Shown piece after piece: positions 48,685-60,057 of a stretch of 64,000 nt of DNA. Source of the stretch: Climacium dendroides. Lineage: Eukaryota; Streptophyta; Bryopsida; Hypnales; Climaciaceae. The notes beneath the pieces were generated by a model. That model had not been told where the DNA came from. It ran no database searches and worked only from the letters and a program-made list of their open reading frames with translations. The stretch spans positions 26,145,345 to 26,209,344 of the forward strand of contig OX467089.1 of the NCBI GenBank assembly GCA_950106755.1. The letters run 5' to 3'. Position 1 is the first letter of the stretch; each line of letters starts with the position of its first letter. A program made the position numbers and the translations under genes.

Positions 48685-50004
48685 ATGGAAAGGGAACTAC
48701 AACCTAGAGTTCTTTTGCAAGCTCACAAGGTGAATATGACCGAATCACAACATCGATCATGTTATGAACTCTTATTAGCTCAAAGTAACGACGAGAACTT
48801 GAAGAAAGGATCAATTACAATTGTGACACATCAATTTGGGTTTCGCACTCGAACAATTAATAGTGTCTGGGCAAGGGGCAAGCATCTATATCAATGGCAA
48901 TGACTTCGCTAATGTTTCTTCTCGTATTTAAGGAAAGTCGAGATGAAAGAAAAAAGACATCAATATAACGATTGTGAAAGATAAACCTTTGAGGCAATGG
49001 AAAAACATTCAATCTTTGGCATTTGCTATGAATGTCTCCAAGTCAACGCTACATCGACGTATACAAGAAGGAAAGCTCTATTGCCATTCTAGTGCATTGA
49101 AACCATTTCTCACTAAAGCGAATAAGAAATCTCGGCTTCAATTTGTACTATCAATGATTGAATCATCATCCCTAAATACGGAGTCACCAACATTTAAAGA
49201 CTCATTTGATTGTGTTCATATTGATAAGAAATGGTTCTATCTCATAGAGGAAAGTGGCAGCTTCTATCTAGTGTTTGATGAAAAAGAATTGCAACGTACT
49301 AGTAAAAGCAACTACTTTATTCTGAAGGTTATGTTTCATGTTGCCATTGCTCACCCCCACTTTGATTACTTGAGGAATCAATTTTTCAATGGCAATATTG
49401 AAATATATCTTCTTAAATTTCAAGAATCTAGCAAGAATTGACCAGTTGGTACAATGGAGACAAAGCCTATTCATTTGTAGCAATTACAAAAGAGGTCACA
49501 AAACAAATTTTGATAGAGAAGGTGTTTTTAGACATCAAATCACAAAGTTTAGAATTAGAACTCATTGAAATCTTTATTCAGCAAGATAATGCAAAACCAC
49601 ATCCAAGTCCAAATGACCCAATTCTAATTGAAGAGGGTGATAAAGATGGATTCAAGATCCATTTAGTGTGCCAACCACCAAACAGTCATGATACAAATGT
49701 CTTGGACCTTGGATTCTTTCAGGTCATTCAATTACTACAACATTAGAAGGCACTTACTATAATTGATGAGTTGATCATTGTAGTAGTCACTTCATTCAAT
49801 GAAATGAACAAGGACAAGTTCAATAACATCTTCTTGTTGCTTCAAAATTGCCTCATTAGTGTAATGAAAGTTTATGGTGGCAACAACTACAAGCTTTCTC
49901 ACATGGAAAAAGCAAAATGAGCAAGATTAGGCCGTCTTTCTATAAATCTGCAATGTTCAAGTGACATTTTGGAAGGGGCTTTGGATGCTATTCGTCACAT
50001 GTAG
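48685..50004 (+). pseudogene. Mariner-like (DD39D) transposase, frameshifted
   Basis: The ATG at 48685 (MERELQPRVLLQAHKVNMTE) follows a pyrimidine tract ending TATAG. The N-terminal part carries helix-turn-helix wording (VSKSTLHRRIQEGKL, 49037). The catalytic core keeps all three aspartates of plant mariner transposases: VHIDKKWFY (Asp at 49223), QQDNAKPH (49585) and NVLDLGFF (49705). The last two are 39 residues apart, the DD39D spacing of plant mariner-like elements. Frame changes between about 48905 and 48974 and near 49438, and stops such as 48901, break the gene. The usual SPDLN before the third aspartate reads SHDTN. The C-terminal end is taken at TAG 50002. Confidence 0.85.
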
Positions 50005-52539
50005 ATCATGGAGTAGAAAATGTTATGGAATAAATAGCCAAAATTTTAGTCTAGTATACTAATAAAAAATCCTACATCTTTTTCAAATTTCTTTAAACCA
50101 TTTCATCTCATATAGAGTATTCTATCTATAAGTAAAGATGTACTTGAAGAAACTTGTAGAATTCATTTTTAGTATTACTTTTGTAATATAAAAAAATTTA
50201 CAAGATTATCAACTCTTACTACAATACCCATTGGAAATTATTGTATTTCAATTCTATTTTAGAGCAACTAACCTTGAACTTTTTCCTTTGTTCTCAAACC
50301 TACTTCAACTAAAAAATTTAATGGGTGAGAAAATCAACAATGTAAAAATTCAAAATCCAAAATTGTAGTCAAACAAGGTCCTTGAGCATTATTTTCCTAC
50401 CATAAAAAATATATAATATCTAGCAATTTATAAGGCTTATGATTTTGAAATTTCTTCCATACATTTTTACACTAGTGATATTATGAATTTTATAGTTAGA
50501 TATGCAAAAAAGACAATTTCAAGACTTTTTTGCTCTTATAAAAAAATGATAATTTCTAATAGATGGAAAAATGGCCTTCAAATTTTAAGGATAAACTCCT
50601 AAAGTTGTGAAGGACTGACAAAGGACTTTTGAGATTTCAAATACACTTGTGTAACCTCAATTTTTGATATGATTTTTTGAACCTTTTCTAAAAGATTGAA
50701 ATTCACATTAGCTTTTTGATAATATAGTGTTTTTTCCATCAATATTCAAATCCAAAAAAATTTATTCTCTAGAATAGAAATTATGGCAATTTTATTTTTA
50801 CCCTTTGCAACAAAAATAGCGAGCTATCCAATATCTTGAAAAGAAATTGTAAATTGATCAAATAACTTATATCTACAGTTGAAGTAGATGTACCAACTCA
50901 AGAAAGGTTTTTAAAAGTAAGAAGTAATTTACATGGGGTCTTTATATCTACATCTTACTACAAGTCAGGGCTTCTCTAAATGTTTAAGAGAAGCTAGGAG
51001 TCCTATTTAGACTACGAGTACAAATGAAAATACAAATGATATAAAAGTGAAATAAATACAAAATTTCTTGTTGTAGACCTAAAATTCACAAAAATATTAC
51101 AATTTCAAAATTAAATTAGAAAAGACTCCAATTTATAACTTCAAAGTTTTAAGAAAATCATGTAATACAATAGTGAAAGGAATTCACCATCACCTTTGTA
51201 GAAAACCATTTTGTGAGCCAACTCACAATCTCATGACTGAACTTGGAAGGTCTCCAATGTAAAGCTAAAGTGGGAATTGTTATTTTAATAATGATATGTG
51301 GGGTCATAGCTACACCTTCAACGAAGTTTGAAAAGTTCAAAGCTTCTATTGATGTAGTATAATTATAATGTAACATACTGCACATCTAACTATAGAGATT
51401 AATGCCTACAACATACACCTCTTGAACATCTAAACATAGGATCATTTTTAGAAATTAAAAACTAAAAAGTATAAAGGGTACCTTTGAAATTCTCAATTTA
51501 TTCATACATTGTTCAAAAACCAAATAACTATATTAAGAGAATCTAAAATCCTTATCAAGAATACATAATTGAAACAAGGACAATTTAGCAACTGAAGGAG
51601 TAATATGAATTGTCTTGAAATGCTAATGTAAATTGCTTTAAGATGTATTTACTTTAATTAATGTCAAAAAAATCATTCAAGGATAGTAGTATAACAGGCA
51701 CCCTAAAATACAAACAAATTATGAACCAAATCATAATTTTTTTCAACAACCAACACTTATGTACCTTCATCCATCGTACATTTTAATATTAACAAACTTC
51801 ATTAAAACTGCACATTATATATAATATTTTAATGAAGTTGGTTAATTTTATAGGATGTCATGGATGAAAACATTGGATGGAAAAATTAGAGAGAAAATTT
51901 CAATAATTTTTTTTAAAAAATAGTTAAACTTTTGGAAAAACTATTGATGTAAAAAAATTTCATTTTTCCTAGCCATTTGTAGAGAATAGTTGCTTGTTTT
52001 CTTCTTTTTATATTTACAATTTGCTTAACCTTTGAAGGACGTGAAGGATCCAAACTATACAATGAATGATGTCATTGTTCAATGTAGGAACAAAAAATGC
52101 ACATAGTGTAATAATTGGAGCATTTTGGTGACTACCTTAATGATAAAGGACCCTGTCCTTGAAGTGTTAACCAAAGAACAACAATGTAGATTAAAAGTGT
52201 CTTATTGATGACTTTAAAGTTTTTGTAATCAACGAGAACTCCAAATTTTCATCCAACAATGTTTTGCCTTTACATTTTGAGCGATGTACATTAATAAAGA
52301 GGCTTTCTTCTACCTAGTGAATGTGGCTCTATTTGAATGGGGCACATCAAAGAATTCCAGAAAACTCTCCAACTTTGTTTTTTAACCTTTAAATGTGAGA
52401 TGGATAAATGATAAGGAATCTTTTTGTATAGGATAGAAGTGCAACTATTCATCTTCCAAATTTTGTGTAAAAAGGGAAGATCTTCTACAATACAACCAAA
52501 TGCAAGCCATTAAAATTTGAACAACAATACCGAGGATGC
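50005..52539. other. Non-coding interior of the mariner-bounded region
   Basis: AT-rich sequence with no supported gene. Small inverted repeats occur (for example TTAATGAAGTT around 51800-51840) but no bounded element. Confidence 0.4.
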
Positions 52540-52947
52540 TTGCACAAAAACTGCACAATGATTGGTTCCATAATTAATTGTGCTGATAAAAAAATCACCT
52601 TTTGTGCCCATCATTATAGGGAATTTCTTCACACCTACTCTAAACAATTAAGAGATTCATTTCCTGGGCTCCTCCTCCATGTCACAGGAAGAAGATCATT
52701 TTGGGATAAAATACAAAGGCCAACCGGAAGATCATTTTGGGACGGAGGGAGTATTCATGGAGACTATCAATGAGTATATAGACTTTTGGGTATTGTAATT
52801 GTAATCCAACTCTAACCTCCTTCATTGTTTAACCTCTCATTGCTGAAGGGGACAAAAAGTGTCCTCACACATTGTAACAATCCAATTCAAAATGCTATAA
52901 CTCTTGCATTTGATGTCCAAATTTAATAAAAACTTGTTGTGAAAGTT

Positions 52948-53370
52948 GCACATACTAGTCTAGTTTGTGTGGTAAAATTTTCAGATCAATTCAAGACGAA
53001 TTGAGTTTGTGAAAGCCATTTGAAGAGTCACAAGTTCAATTTGAGTTCAACACATTGCATTTTCATGGAAGGCAACTTTGGGGGCTTGTATCTTTTTCAT
53101 CAAATGTTTATTTTTAATAAAATTTATTGTGTTTTGTTTCCCTTAAGGTCCAGTTATTGTGGCAAAAATTTCATGTCAATCCAAGCTATTTTGAATGTTT
53201 GAGAGCAATTCAAAGATCAAAATCTCAACACATTTTTGCGTTGTGAACTTTGGCGGCTCAAAACTTCTTCATACATGGTCCGTTTCCAATAAATTATGTC
53301 TTAAAAGTTTTGCATACCAGTCTAGTTTGTGTGGTTAAAATTTCCTATTGATCCAAGAAGTTATGAGTGA
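52948..53370. repeat. Degenerate tandem repeat, period about 185 bp
   Basis: Three diverged units are marked by TACTAGTCTAGTTTGTGTGG (52955), GGTCCAGTTATTGTGGCAAA (about 53148) and TACCAGTCTAGTTTGTGTGG (53317). Each is followed by AAATTTC and a run like TCAATCCAAG. A satellite-like origin is possible. Confidence 0.6.
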
Positions 53371-53805
53371 TTGAGAAGCATTTTAGTAGAAGGAGGTTCA
53401 ATGTGATTTTTTTTCTACTTTTTTCACTGTTTTTTAACATTTCAAATCCATTTTGCAAACACAATGAATCATTTGAATGATATTTTTTCACCAAAGTGTT
53501 TATATTCTGGTTTTGAATTACTTGGTAGGTTGAAGTTTTCTCATTTGAGTAGGGTTTGAAGTCAAATTTCACCTCCAAATGTGTTTTTAAGAAAAATTCA
53601 GCACCTTTTTCCAACACTAAAACATTATAATCTTTCAATCTCTATGGTCAAGTGACCCCAAATTTGTTACACACCATCTACAACATGCACACAACAAGAC
53701 TGTATGGTTGAGATTTTTCATACCTCGTTGAAATTTAAACAATATAAATTGTCTAATATGCCCCCCGATCTAAATGCCAAAGGACATGAAAAGTTCTACA
53801 AACTA

Positions 53806-56125
53806 CACTAAAGATGATATTTAGTGTTTAGTGGCATTTAGTGTTTTTACCCCCCTACTAGCTACAACACTAAATCTAAACTTGTCCACAATTAGTGTTA
53901 GACTTGAATGCGCCGCCTTCTTCCCTGGCTTTCCTTGCTTTCTCGCCTTTGTTGCGCCATCTTCTCTTCTGACTTCTTTTGGCTCTTGCAGTTCTGCTCC
54001 GCTTCGCTACAATTCAGCTCAGCTCAGCTCCAATTCGGGCTTTTTTCGGGGTGGGTGGGTTATAATTCGTCGTTCCCACCTACCCGGCACATTTCAAATT
54101 TGCCACCTCCGCTTGCTGCAAGCCCGCTCGCTCCGTTTTCAGGTCCTCGCATCTTCTCACCAACAGGTCCATTTCAAGTATTAGCGACACCATTGCAATC
54201 ATCTTGTTGTCCTCTACATTATATAATTTTATTTTTTTTTTTGGTCGACATTTTTTGATTTTTTCCACGTTGTCGCTCAGACTCATGGCGGAAATCCCCC
54301 GACGTCTCCAGCAGGTTTCTACCATTGCCACACGAAAGCGGATCATCACATGGATGGTACAAAACGAATCAATCCATGGTCTCCCCGGTCTTTACAGCCA
54401 CACCATCCATGCTTTCCTCGAGCATTTTCGAGGTCAACGAAGCTCCAATTTGATGCGTGTATCGCGTTGGTGGGCACTCCATGATCGATATTGCAACGAA
54501 GGAGAAGAGCCCCAAGAGCTTCCACCAATTTCATGCACCCGCAGCCGATCTGGAGGACAAAAACAGCTCCGTACAAAGGTAGTACCTGGTCGTGGTCACA
54601 AACGCTCCGAATGGATACAGTGGCTCTATCCGCTCTTACTTGATGCATTCGAGCATTTCAAAAAAACTGGTGTGAAATTCTCTCCCCGTTTGCTAATTGA
54701 GTTAGCAAAAACGATCCTAGTGGACCCTACATCCCCTTATACAACCCTATCCAGAGATCCTAAAGACAATGTTTTATTGCTTGAAAAACTGATCCACTGT
54801 TGGATCCAACAATTCATGCATATCCAAAACATTGTCCTCTTATCTCAAAGAGGTCGTCTCACTTGCAGTCCTAAAAAAGAACAGGAAATTGAGATGCAAG
54901 TTGCATACCATCTAGGAGTCTTAAATCGAGGATTTCATGATGGTACCTTTGATGAAAATCTAATGGAGAATATAGACGAAACCCATTTTGTTTTAAACAT
55001 GAACAATGGTAGAACATTAGGCTTCCGTGGTGACACAACAGTCAAATATGCCGAGGTAGTATCAGGTGGAGATTCAATGACAATGGTCATTAGAATCTCA
55101 GGGGGGCGACGATCCATGATCGAAGCTCCTATGTTGATATTTACAAATCTGAACAGCAGTTATCCAATTCGAGGATTGAATGACAACATTCCAGGGGTAT
55201 GTTATCGTACGGGTCCTAAAGGGTGGATGGATCAAACTCTATTTTCAAATTATTTTGTAGAGCCACGAGCCTTCCAATCTGATGTCCATGGCCGCTCAAA
55301 ATTTATTTGGGTAGATAATTGTACCGGTCATAACATGACCCCAAGACTTAGCACTGTTTTGGAAGCCAAAAATGCCATCTTGAAATACTTGCTACCTTGT
55401 TCGATCCACCTTTGCCAACCAGCAGACACGTTCATTATTTCTAAGGTGAAAGATGCATGGACCAAAAGATGGGAGGCAAAGAAAACAGACTTAATAGCAT
55501 CGAATGTTTGGCAGAATACACCTCGAGCGGATGGTGTCTAGTCAGGGAAACTCTCAAATCCGGGTACGAGGTTTTTCTTACAGTTAGCTGCTGATTCTGT
55601 TAAAGATGTCAACCGAGAACTTGATTGTGACAATATCAACTATGCTAGAAAAGCCATGATCAGATCTGGTATGTCTTTAGCTCTAGATGGCAGTTGGAGT
55701 GTGGAGCAACTTTTCCCACATTTGCAGGAGATAATAGGAAAATATGGACAAATTTTTCTAGGGCAACATGTGCCTCCGAAAATCTAAAATTTGTACTTCC
55801 ATAATTTTCAGAAATTACAATGTACATTCCATCTTCTTTATGTTATAAACCACTCTTTCATTGATAATGCTTATTGTATACTTTTAATTAATCACTTCTA
55901 ACTTCCTACGCTTTGAATGTCATTGTTTTGCATGTATTTCCTGAATTTTCTAAATTCACAAACACTAAATTCAAACATGTAACTTTTTGGCAAGTCTCTC
56001 AAATCACTGTAGTTTACATTTAGTGTTTGAATTGACATTTAATGTTACTTACTTTCATAGGGTAATTGGCTTTTAGTGTATGCCTTCGTATTTAGTGTAC
56101 AAGACACTAAATATCATCATTAGTG
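53806..56125 (+). mobile_element. Pogo-like DNA transposon, complete, 2320 bp
   Basis: The inverted ends CACTAAAGATGATATTTAGT and CACTAATGATGATATTTAGT (right end, complement) differ at one base, and TA flanks both sides (53804-53805 and 56126-56127), the target of Tc1/mariner/pogo elements. The word ACACTAAAT or its complement recurs at least five times near each end (53806-53910 and 55965-56125), likely transposase-binding sites. A single long transposase frame occupies the centre. Nothing else is inserted, so this is the best-preserved mobile element in the window. Confidence 0.8.
54285..55787 (+). pseudogene. Pogo-like DDE transposase with one premature stop
   Basis: The first ATG in frame is at 54285 (MAEIPRRLQQVSTIATRKR). 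The basic N-terminal third (residues 1-130) is probably the DNA-binding part. The catalytic core shows ENIDETHF (Asp231), FIWVDNCTGH (Asp344) and LCQPADTFII (Asp381). The last pair is 36 residues apart and QPAD stands where pogo/Tigger-type enzymes have QPLD. A TAG at 55539 ends the frame after 418 residues, but the same phase continues without gaps to TAA 55785 (FFLQLAADSVKDVNRELDCD, LDGSWSVEQLFPHLQEIIGK), giving about 500 residues. One base change seems to be the only lesion. All catalytic residues precede the stop, so a shortened protein might still bind DNA. Confidence 0.8.
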
Positions 56126-56127
56126 TA

Positions 56128-57500
56128 GCTTGCCTCAAGGCTTGCCATTCTACAGAATTTGCAAATTTGTACCCATTCTCTAGATGGCACAGTGGAGCTT
56201 TAGTAATTGGTACTTACAAAGCAAAAATATTGCATTTTGAAATTTTTGCCAATTTAAATGTTGTTTCAAAGATTATAGTTTAGTTGACTATGTGTACACA
56301 CTTGAGAATTTACACTACACTTGCTTGTGGCAATACAGTGAGATGAGGTTTGGTTGAGGCTAAGTGTTATGTATTGAGGTATGTGCATTACGAAGGACTA
56401 AAGTGGAGATATTATCGCTATTGACAATCATGAGTTTATTAATTGTTGGCGAGAATTAGTGTCTAGGTTGAAGTGTCTATGAAAGATTATCATTGTAATC
56501 TTTGAAAGATAGTGAATGTTCAAAATCTTTAAAGATTCTAATATTGTGTTGGAAACTCTCGCATGTTAGGTTTATTAGGTGGTTTTTTGTTTTTTTTAAA
56601 GAAAAAATTGAAAATGTTTAAAAATTCCTTATCAAGTACTTTATCTTCTAGTTTGATGTACTTTGTTTTTTTTTAATGGAAATTTTCCATGTGTTTCAAA
56701 AAAAAAAAGAGAGGAATTCTAGTATTACTTTTAATAAGACATTGTCCATTTGTCCTAAAGCAGCATTTAAGCTTATAATTAGTTGTCACTTGTCATTGAA
56801 AAATATTAAGGATTGTATTTAAGTATTGATAACATTCAAGGAAAAGAGATAGCCTTCAAGTCCAACTTTAATTAGTTTTTGTGTTGTATTTCTTTGATTT
56901 TAGAAGTATGTGTATATAATAATCAATAGTGTACATCCCACTATTCTAAACCATTAGAATTCCTACAGATTCCATTTAAAATCAATTCAAGCATTGTAGG
57001 TATAAAATAAGGAGGGGTGCTTTGTTTTTCAAATGATTCCAATAAATAATATTGAAGAAGTTATCATGGTGTATGAAAACGATGCCTCCATCATGTGAGG
57101 ATATTTTGGAGTGTATTAAGAAAAGGTTTTTTAATTAGTAGGGTAGATAATGTTTAGTTTGTAAGTTTCTCTATATAATTGGGTCATTTGAACATAAATA
57201 ATTTGGTTGTCCAATGAAAATTTTGACATTCAATTAAAAAAGGTTTGAAAAAAATGGTGAAAATGGTACATTACAATTTTCTTCAAGTTCACATTCAGAT
57301 TCTTTCATATTATTTTGAGTCGCTCACGATTCAAGCGAATGGTTTACAGTGACTCAAATTAGTTCCTCCGAACCTTCTTGGTACTCACGGATTATCCAAC
57401 TCATCAGTGCTTAGTCTTTCACAATGAATGAAACTTTGACGATCATAGATTGATTGAAGCGCGCCTTTCAATCTCTACATCACTGAGGCTTTCATTTTTA
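56128..57500. other. Non-coding AT-rich stretch
   Basis: No supported gene or bounded element. Confidence 0.45.
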
Positions 57501-57543
57501 ATGCTTGCTATTCTTTGATGGCAGGGAGAGATGCCAGTCAAAC

Positions 57544-58005
57544 ATGGCCAGTATCCTTACATTCGATGATATCCTCCGTGGACATGGAAAGCTTCATTCC
57601 TCATTACTCCGAGACACTGGCAAGCCAGGTCCTTGCATTAGTGCAGACATCTCTTCCCCCTTCTGCACCTCCATGAACGTGATAGAACCTCAGAAAAAAC
57701 GTCAACATTTCTTCATCAGATACAGAAAAGAGTAGATATTCTCCGAGAAATCTTAGCCGATTCCCCAAACTTGTACATTTTTCCTGGGTGGGTTTGGGTA
57801 TCCAGATGCTCTCATGTTCTTGCAGTTTCTAGCTGGGCTGAAATCTGAGCGAAGGTTTCTCGAAAGTAAATCCCTTCCATGTGGATCCCTGTTCTCCAGC
57901 TGCTTGTCCTGTAGTCTCTACGTGCTGGGATTCTTACCGCTGGAATGGAAAGGCTCTTTCCAGTCAGTAGCCACGGAGCTCAAGTATGCTCCCTGTGATG
58001 CTTAA
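57544..58005 (+). other. Possible gene fragment, product unknown
   Basis: The base composition becomes less AT-rich from about 57300. One frame from ATG 57544 (MASILTFDDILRGHGKLHSS) stays open to TAG 57733, and the same phase reopens from about 57766 to TAA 58003 (FLQFLAGLKSERRFLESKSL, CLSCSLYVLGFLPLEWKG). A second frame reads QKRVDILREILADSPNLYIF between them. This could be a decayed exon or a 3' untranslated region. I do not recognise it. Confidence 0.25.
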
Positions 58006-58784
58006 GAAGCAAGTGAAGCTGTGAATGACGTTTCTGAAACAGCTGGAGTGTTGTGAATATTGTTAGTTATTGACTGAAGCTAATCCTCTTGGAATGGATA
58101 ATTGTAGTCAGCACTGAAAGGAAACTCGCATATTGTATACCTCTGCGACAGTAGTGCCCAATTCTCTCAACTTCCAAGTTGTAGACATCATGCCCAAGTC
58201 CTTTTTCGACGTCCTTGGAATTTGCTCTATATTGAAGAAAAAGCCAACATTTTGATTAGTTTTATGATTTTCTTTTAATTGGAACTTTACAAATTCAAAC
58301 TAGACATGCTAAAAAGCACATGGGAAAAGGAAACACAACAATGTCACTTATGGATTCAAAGATTATAATGTTTGATTGTGAGGGTGTTAGAACTGTAGAA
58401 GTGATTTGAAGTCTTTTAATCCTCTTTTGACATGTTAAATTGCAAAAATTGGTCATCAAAAAAAATGTGAGGCTAAAGGTCCTAACATGATTAATCCTAC
58501 TCAATTTATGGCTTCCGTGAATTTACTCTATCGTATATTTCTAAATGAATTTCTATTGGGATTTTTCCTCCTAGATCTAGTATATTTGAGGCTTATTTTC
58601 AAGGGTCCTCACTAGAAAATCAAAACTAGCAATGGGCACCGTTGCACAAAATCTTGAAGATGAAGTAATAATCATTCTTTTTCAAAGTTGAAATTCTAAT
58701 GCTAAAAATAAACCTCAAAATGGATTTAAAAATATAAACTACTAAAACGGTAACTTGGTTAGGTCTTATTTAACCTCAAAGTAT
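58006..58784. other. Non-coding stretch before duplication copy B
   Basis: Nothing supported. Similarity to the region upstream of copy A is absent, which sets the left edge of the duplication near 58785. Confidence 0.4.
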
Positions 58785-59828
58785 TGTCAACACTAGAATT
58801 TGGTGCCTTGAACATTTAGGGATTAAATAGTTAGAGTTTTTGAAATGTCTCAATCTTGAATATAAAAAACATGATTCTTGAAATGAAATATTGCACCATT
58901 GGATTTGCAACATCTACTAATGGGGTTAGGCCAAATAAAAACTTACTTTAGAAATTCCAACCCCTTCAAAATGCCTTATTACACTAAATTCTAAAATCCT
59001 AAACCTTAAAATTTAAATGCTTTAAATGAAAGTAGCAACAACCTTCCCAAAATTGAATGAATGCATAACTAATTTAAATTATATTTTAAAATCATTCAAC
59101 TTTAATATTTTATTTATTGGATTGCATAATTAATTTTAATATTTTAATTAATTTTTTCATAGAAAGTTATCTAAGTTGTTAGGATTTAGGGTATTATTCA
59201 ATAGATATTGGTAGATTTAGCTTGAAAAAGTTATTTTTTTATATTCCAAAAAATGATCCTTCAAATTTTTTTGAGTAGAAAAATAAAATAAAAATCTTTA
59301 AAAATAAATATGATTAGAATATTACATTTAGAACTTCATTGAAAAGACACTTGTAAAAACAACAAATATTCAATTTACAATTGATTTAAGAAGGAATTTT
59401 CAAAGTTTTGACTTTAAATTTTATTGAAAAATATTAGTTGGTTTACTAGTTGATTCAATTATACGGATCATATTTTACAACTATTATTTGATTGTCATCA
59501 TTGAACTATTCTTAAAGTTGCAATTTATAATACATCTTTACAATTTTTGGAAATCTAGACTATTCCTTGGTCTTGAATGGATTGAAAGGCTACTCTCTTG
59601 GATGATATCTCAAATATATTATCCAAGAATGACTAAAAGTAAAAGTCTAATGGTATTAAGATTTGTAGATAGCCATGTATGATTGTACTTTAGTGAACTT
59701 ATGTAGATTATTATTCAATTGAACATGAAATATCAGCATAAAAATATTGGTTGAAAATGGATCCTACACCAAATGTTGTATTCTATAATTTCTTAATTTT
59801 TTATTCCTTGTTTTAATTTTGATCAATA

Positions 59829-60057
59829 ATCCCTCAAGGATGTTGTCCTTCCAAAGAATTGGTGTTTGTTGTCTATAAATTGAATATGTTTGATCATCTC
59901 TAAATGCTCAAAAATTCCTCCCAAACTCTTAGTTGACTAGTAGTAGTATATTTGTGACTTGGGTCCAAAATTTACAGCTTGAATGGGATTCACGAGCTAT
60001 TGAATTTTCCCTTTCTATACAACATAGGAGAGTGTACAAAAAACATCCTTGAGGGAT
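59829..60057. mobile_element. MITE with TA target duplication, 229 bp
   Basis: The ends ATCCCTCAAGGATGTT and AACATCCTTGAGGGAT are perfect 16-bp inverted repeats, and TA stands at 59827-59828 and 60058-60059. The matching place in copy A (near 28455, GATCATTAAGTTGATCAC) aligns base for base to copy B with the element and one TA removed, so the insertion came after the duplication. A TA duplication fits a Tc1/mariner-type MITE; these ends differ from the Stowaway ends at 44255. Confidence 0.9.

Larger units (their letters stand above)
44255..52751 (+). mobile_element. Candidate large mariner-like element with Stowaway-type ends
   Basis: The left end CTTCCTCTGTCCCAAAATGA (44255) and the complement of the right end, CTCCCTCCGTCCCAAAATGA (ending 52751), match at 18 of 20 bases and continue with TCTTC. 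Both have the consensus of plant mariner/Stowaway termini. TA flanks each side (44253-44254 and 52752-52753). A broken mariner transposase lies between them in the plus orientation. At the right, GAAGATCATTTTGGGA occurs twice, 37 bp apart. The span, about 8.5 kb, is long for a plant mariner even after removing the Mutator-like MITE at 45776; internal tandem growth may explain part. Two separate elements cannot be ruled out. Confidence 0.5.
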
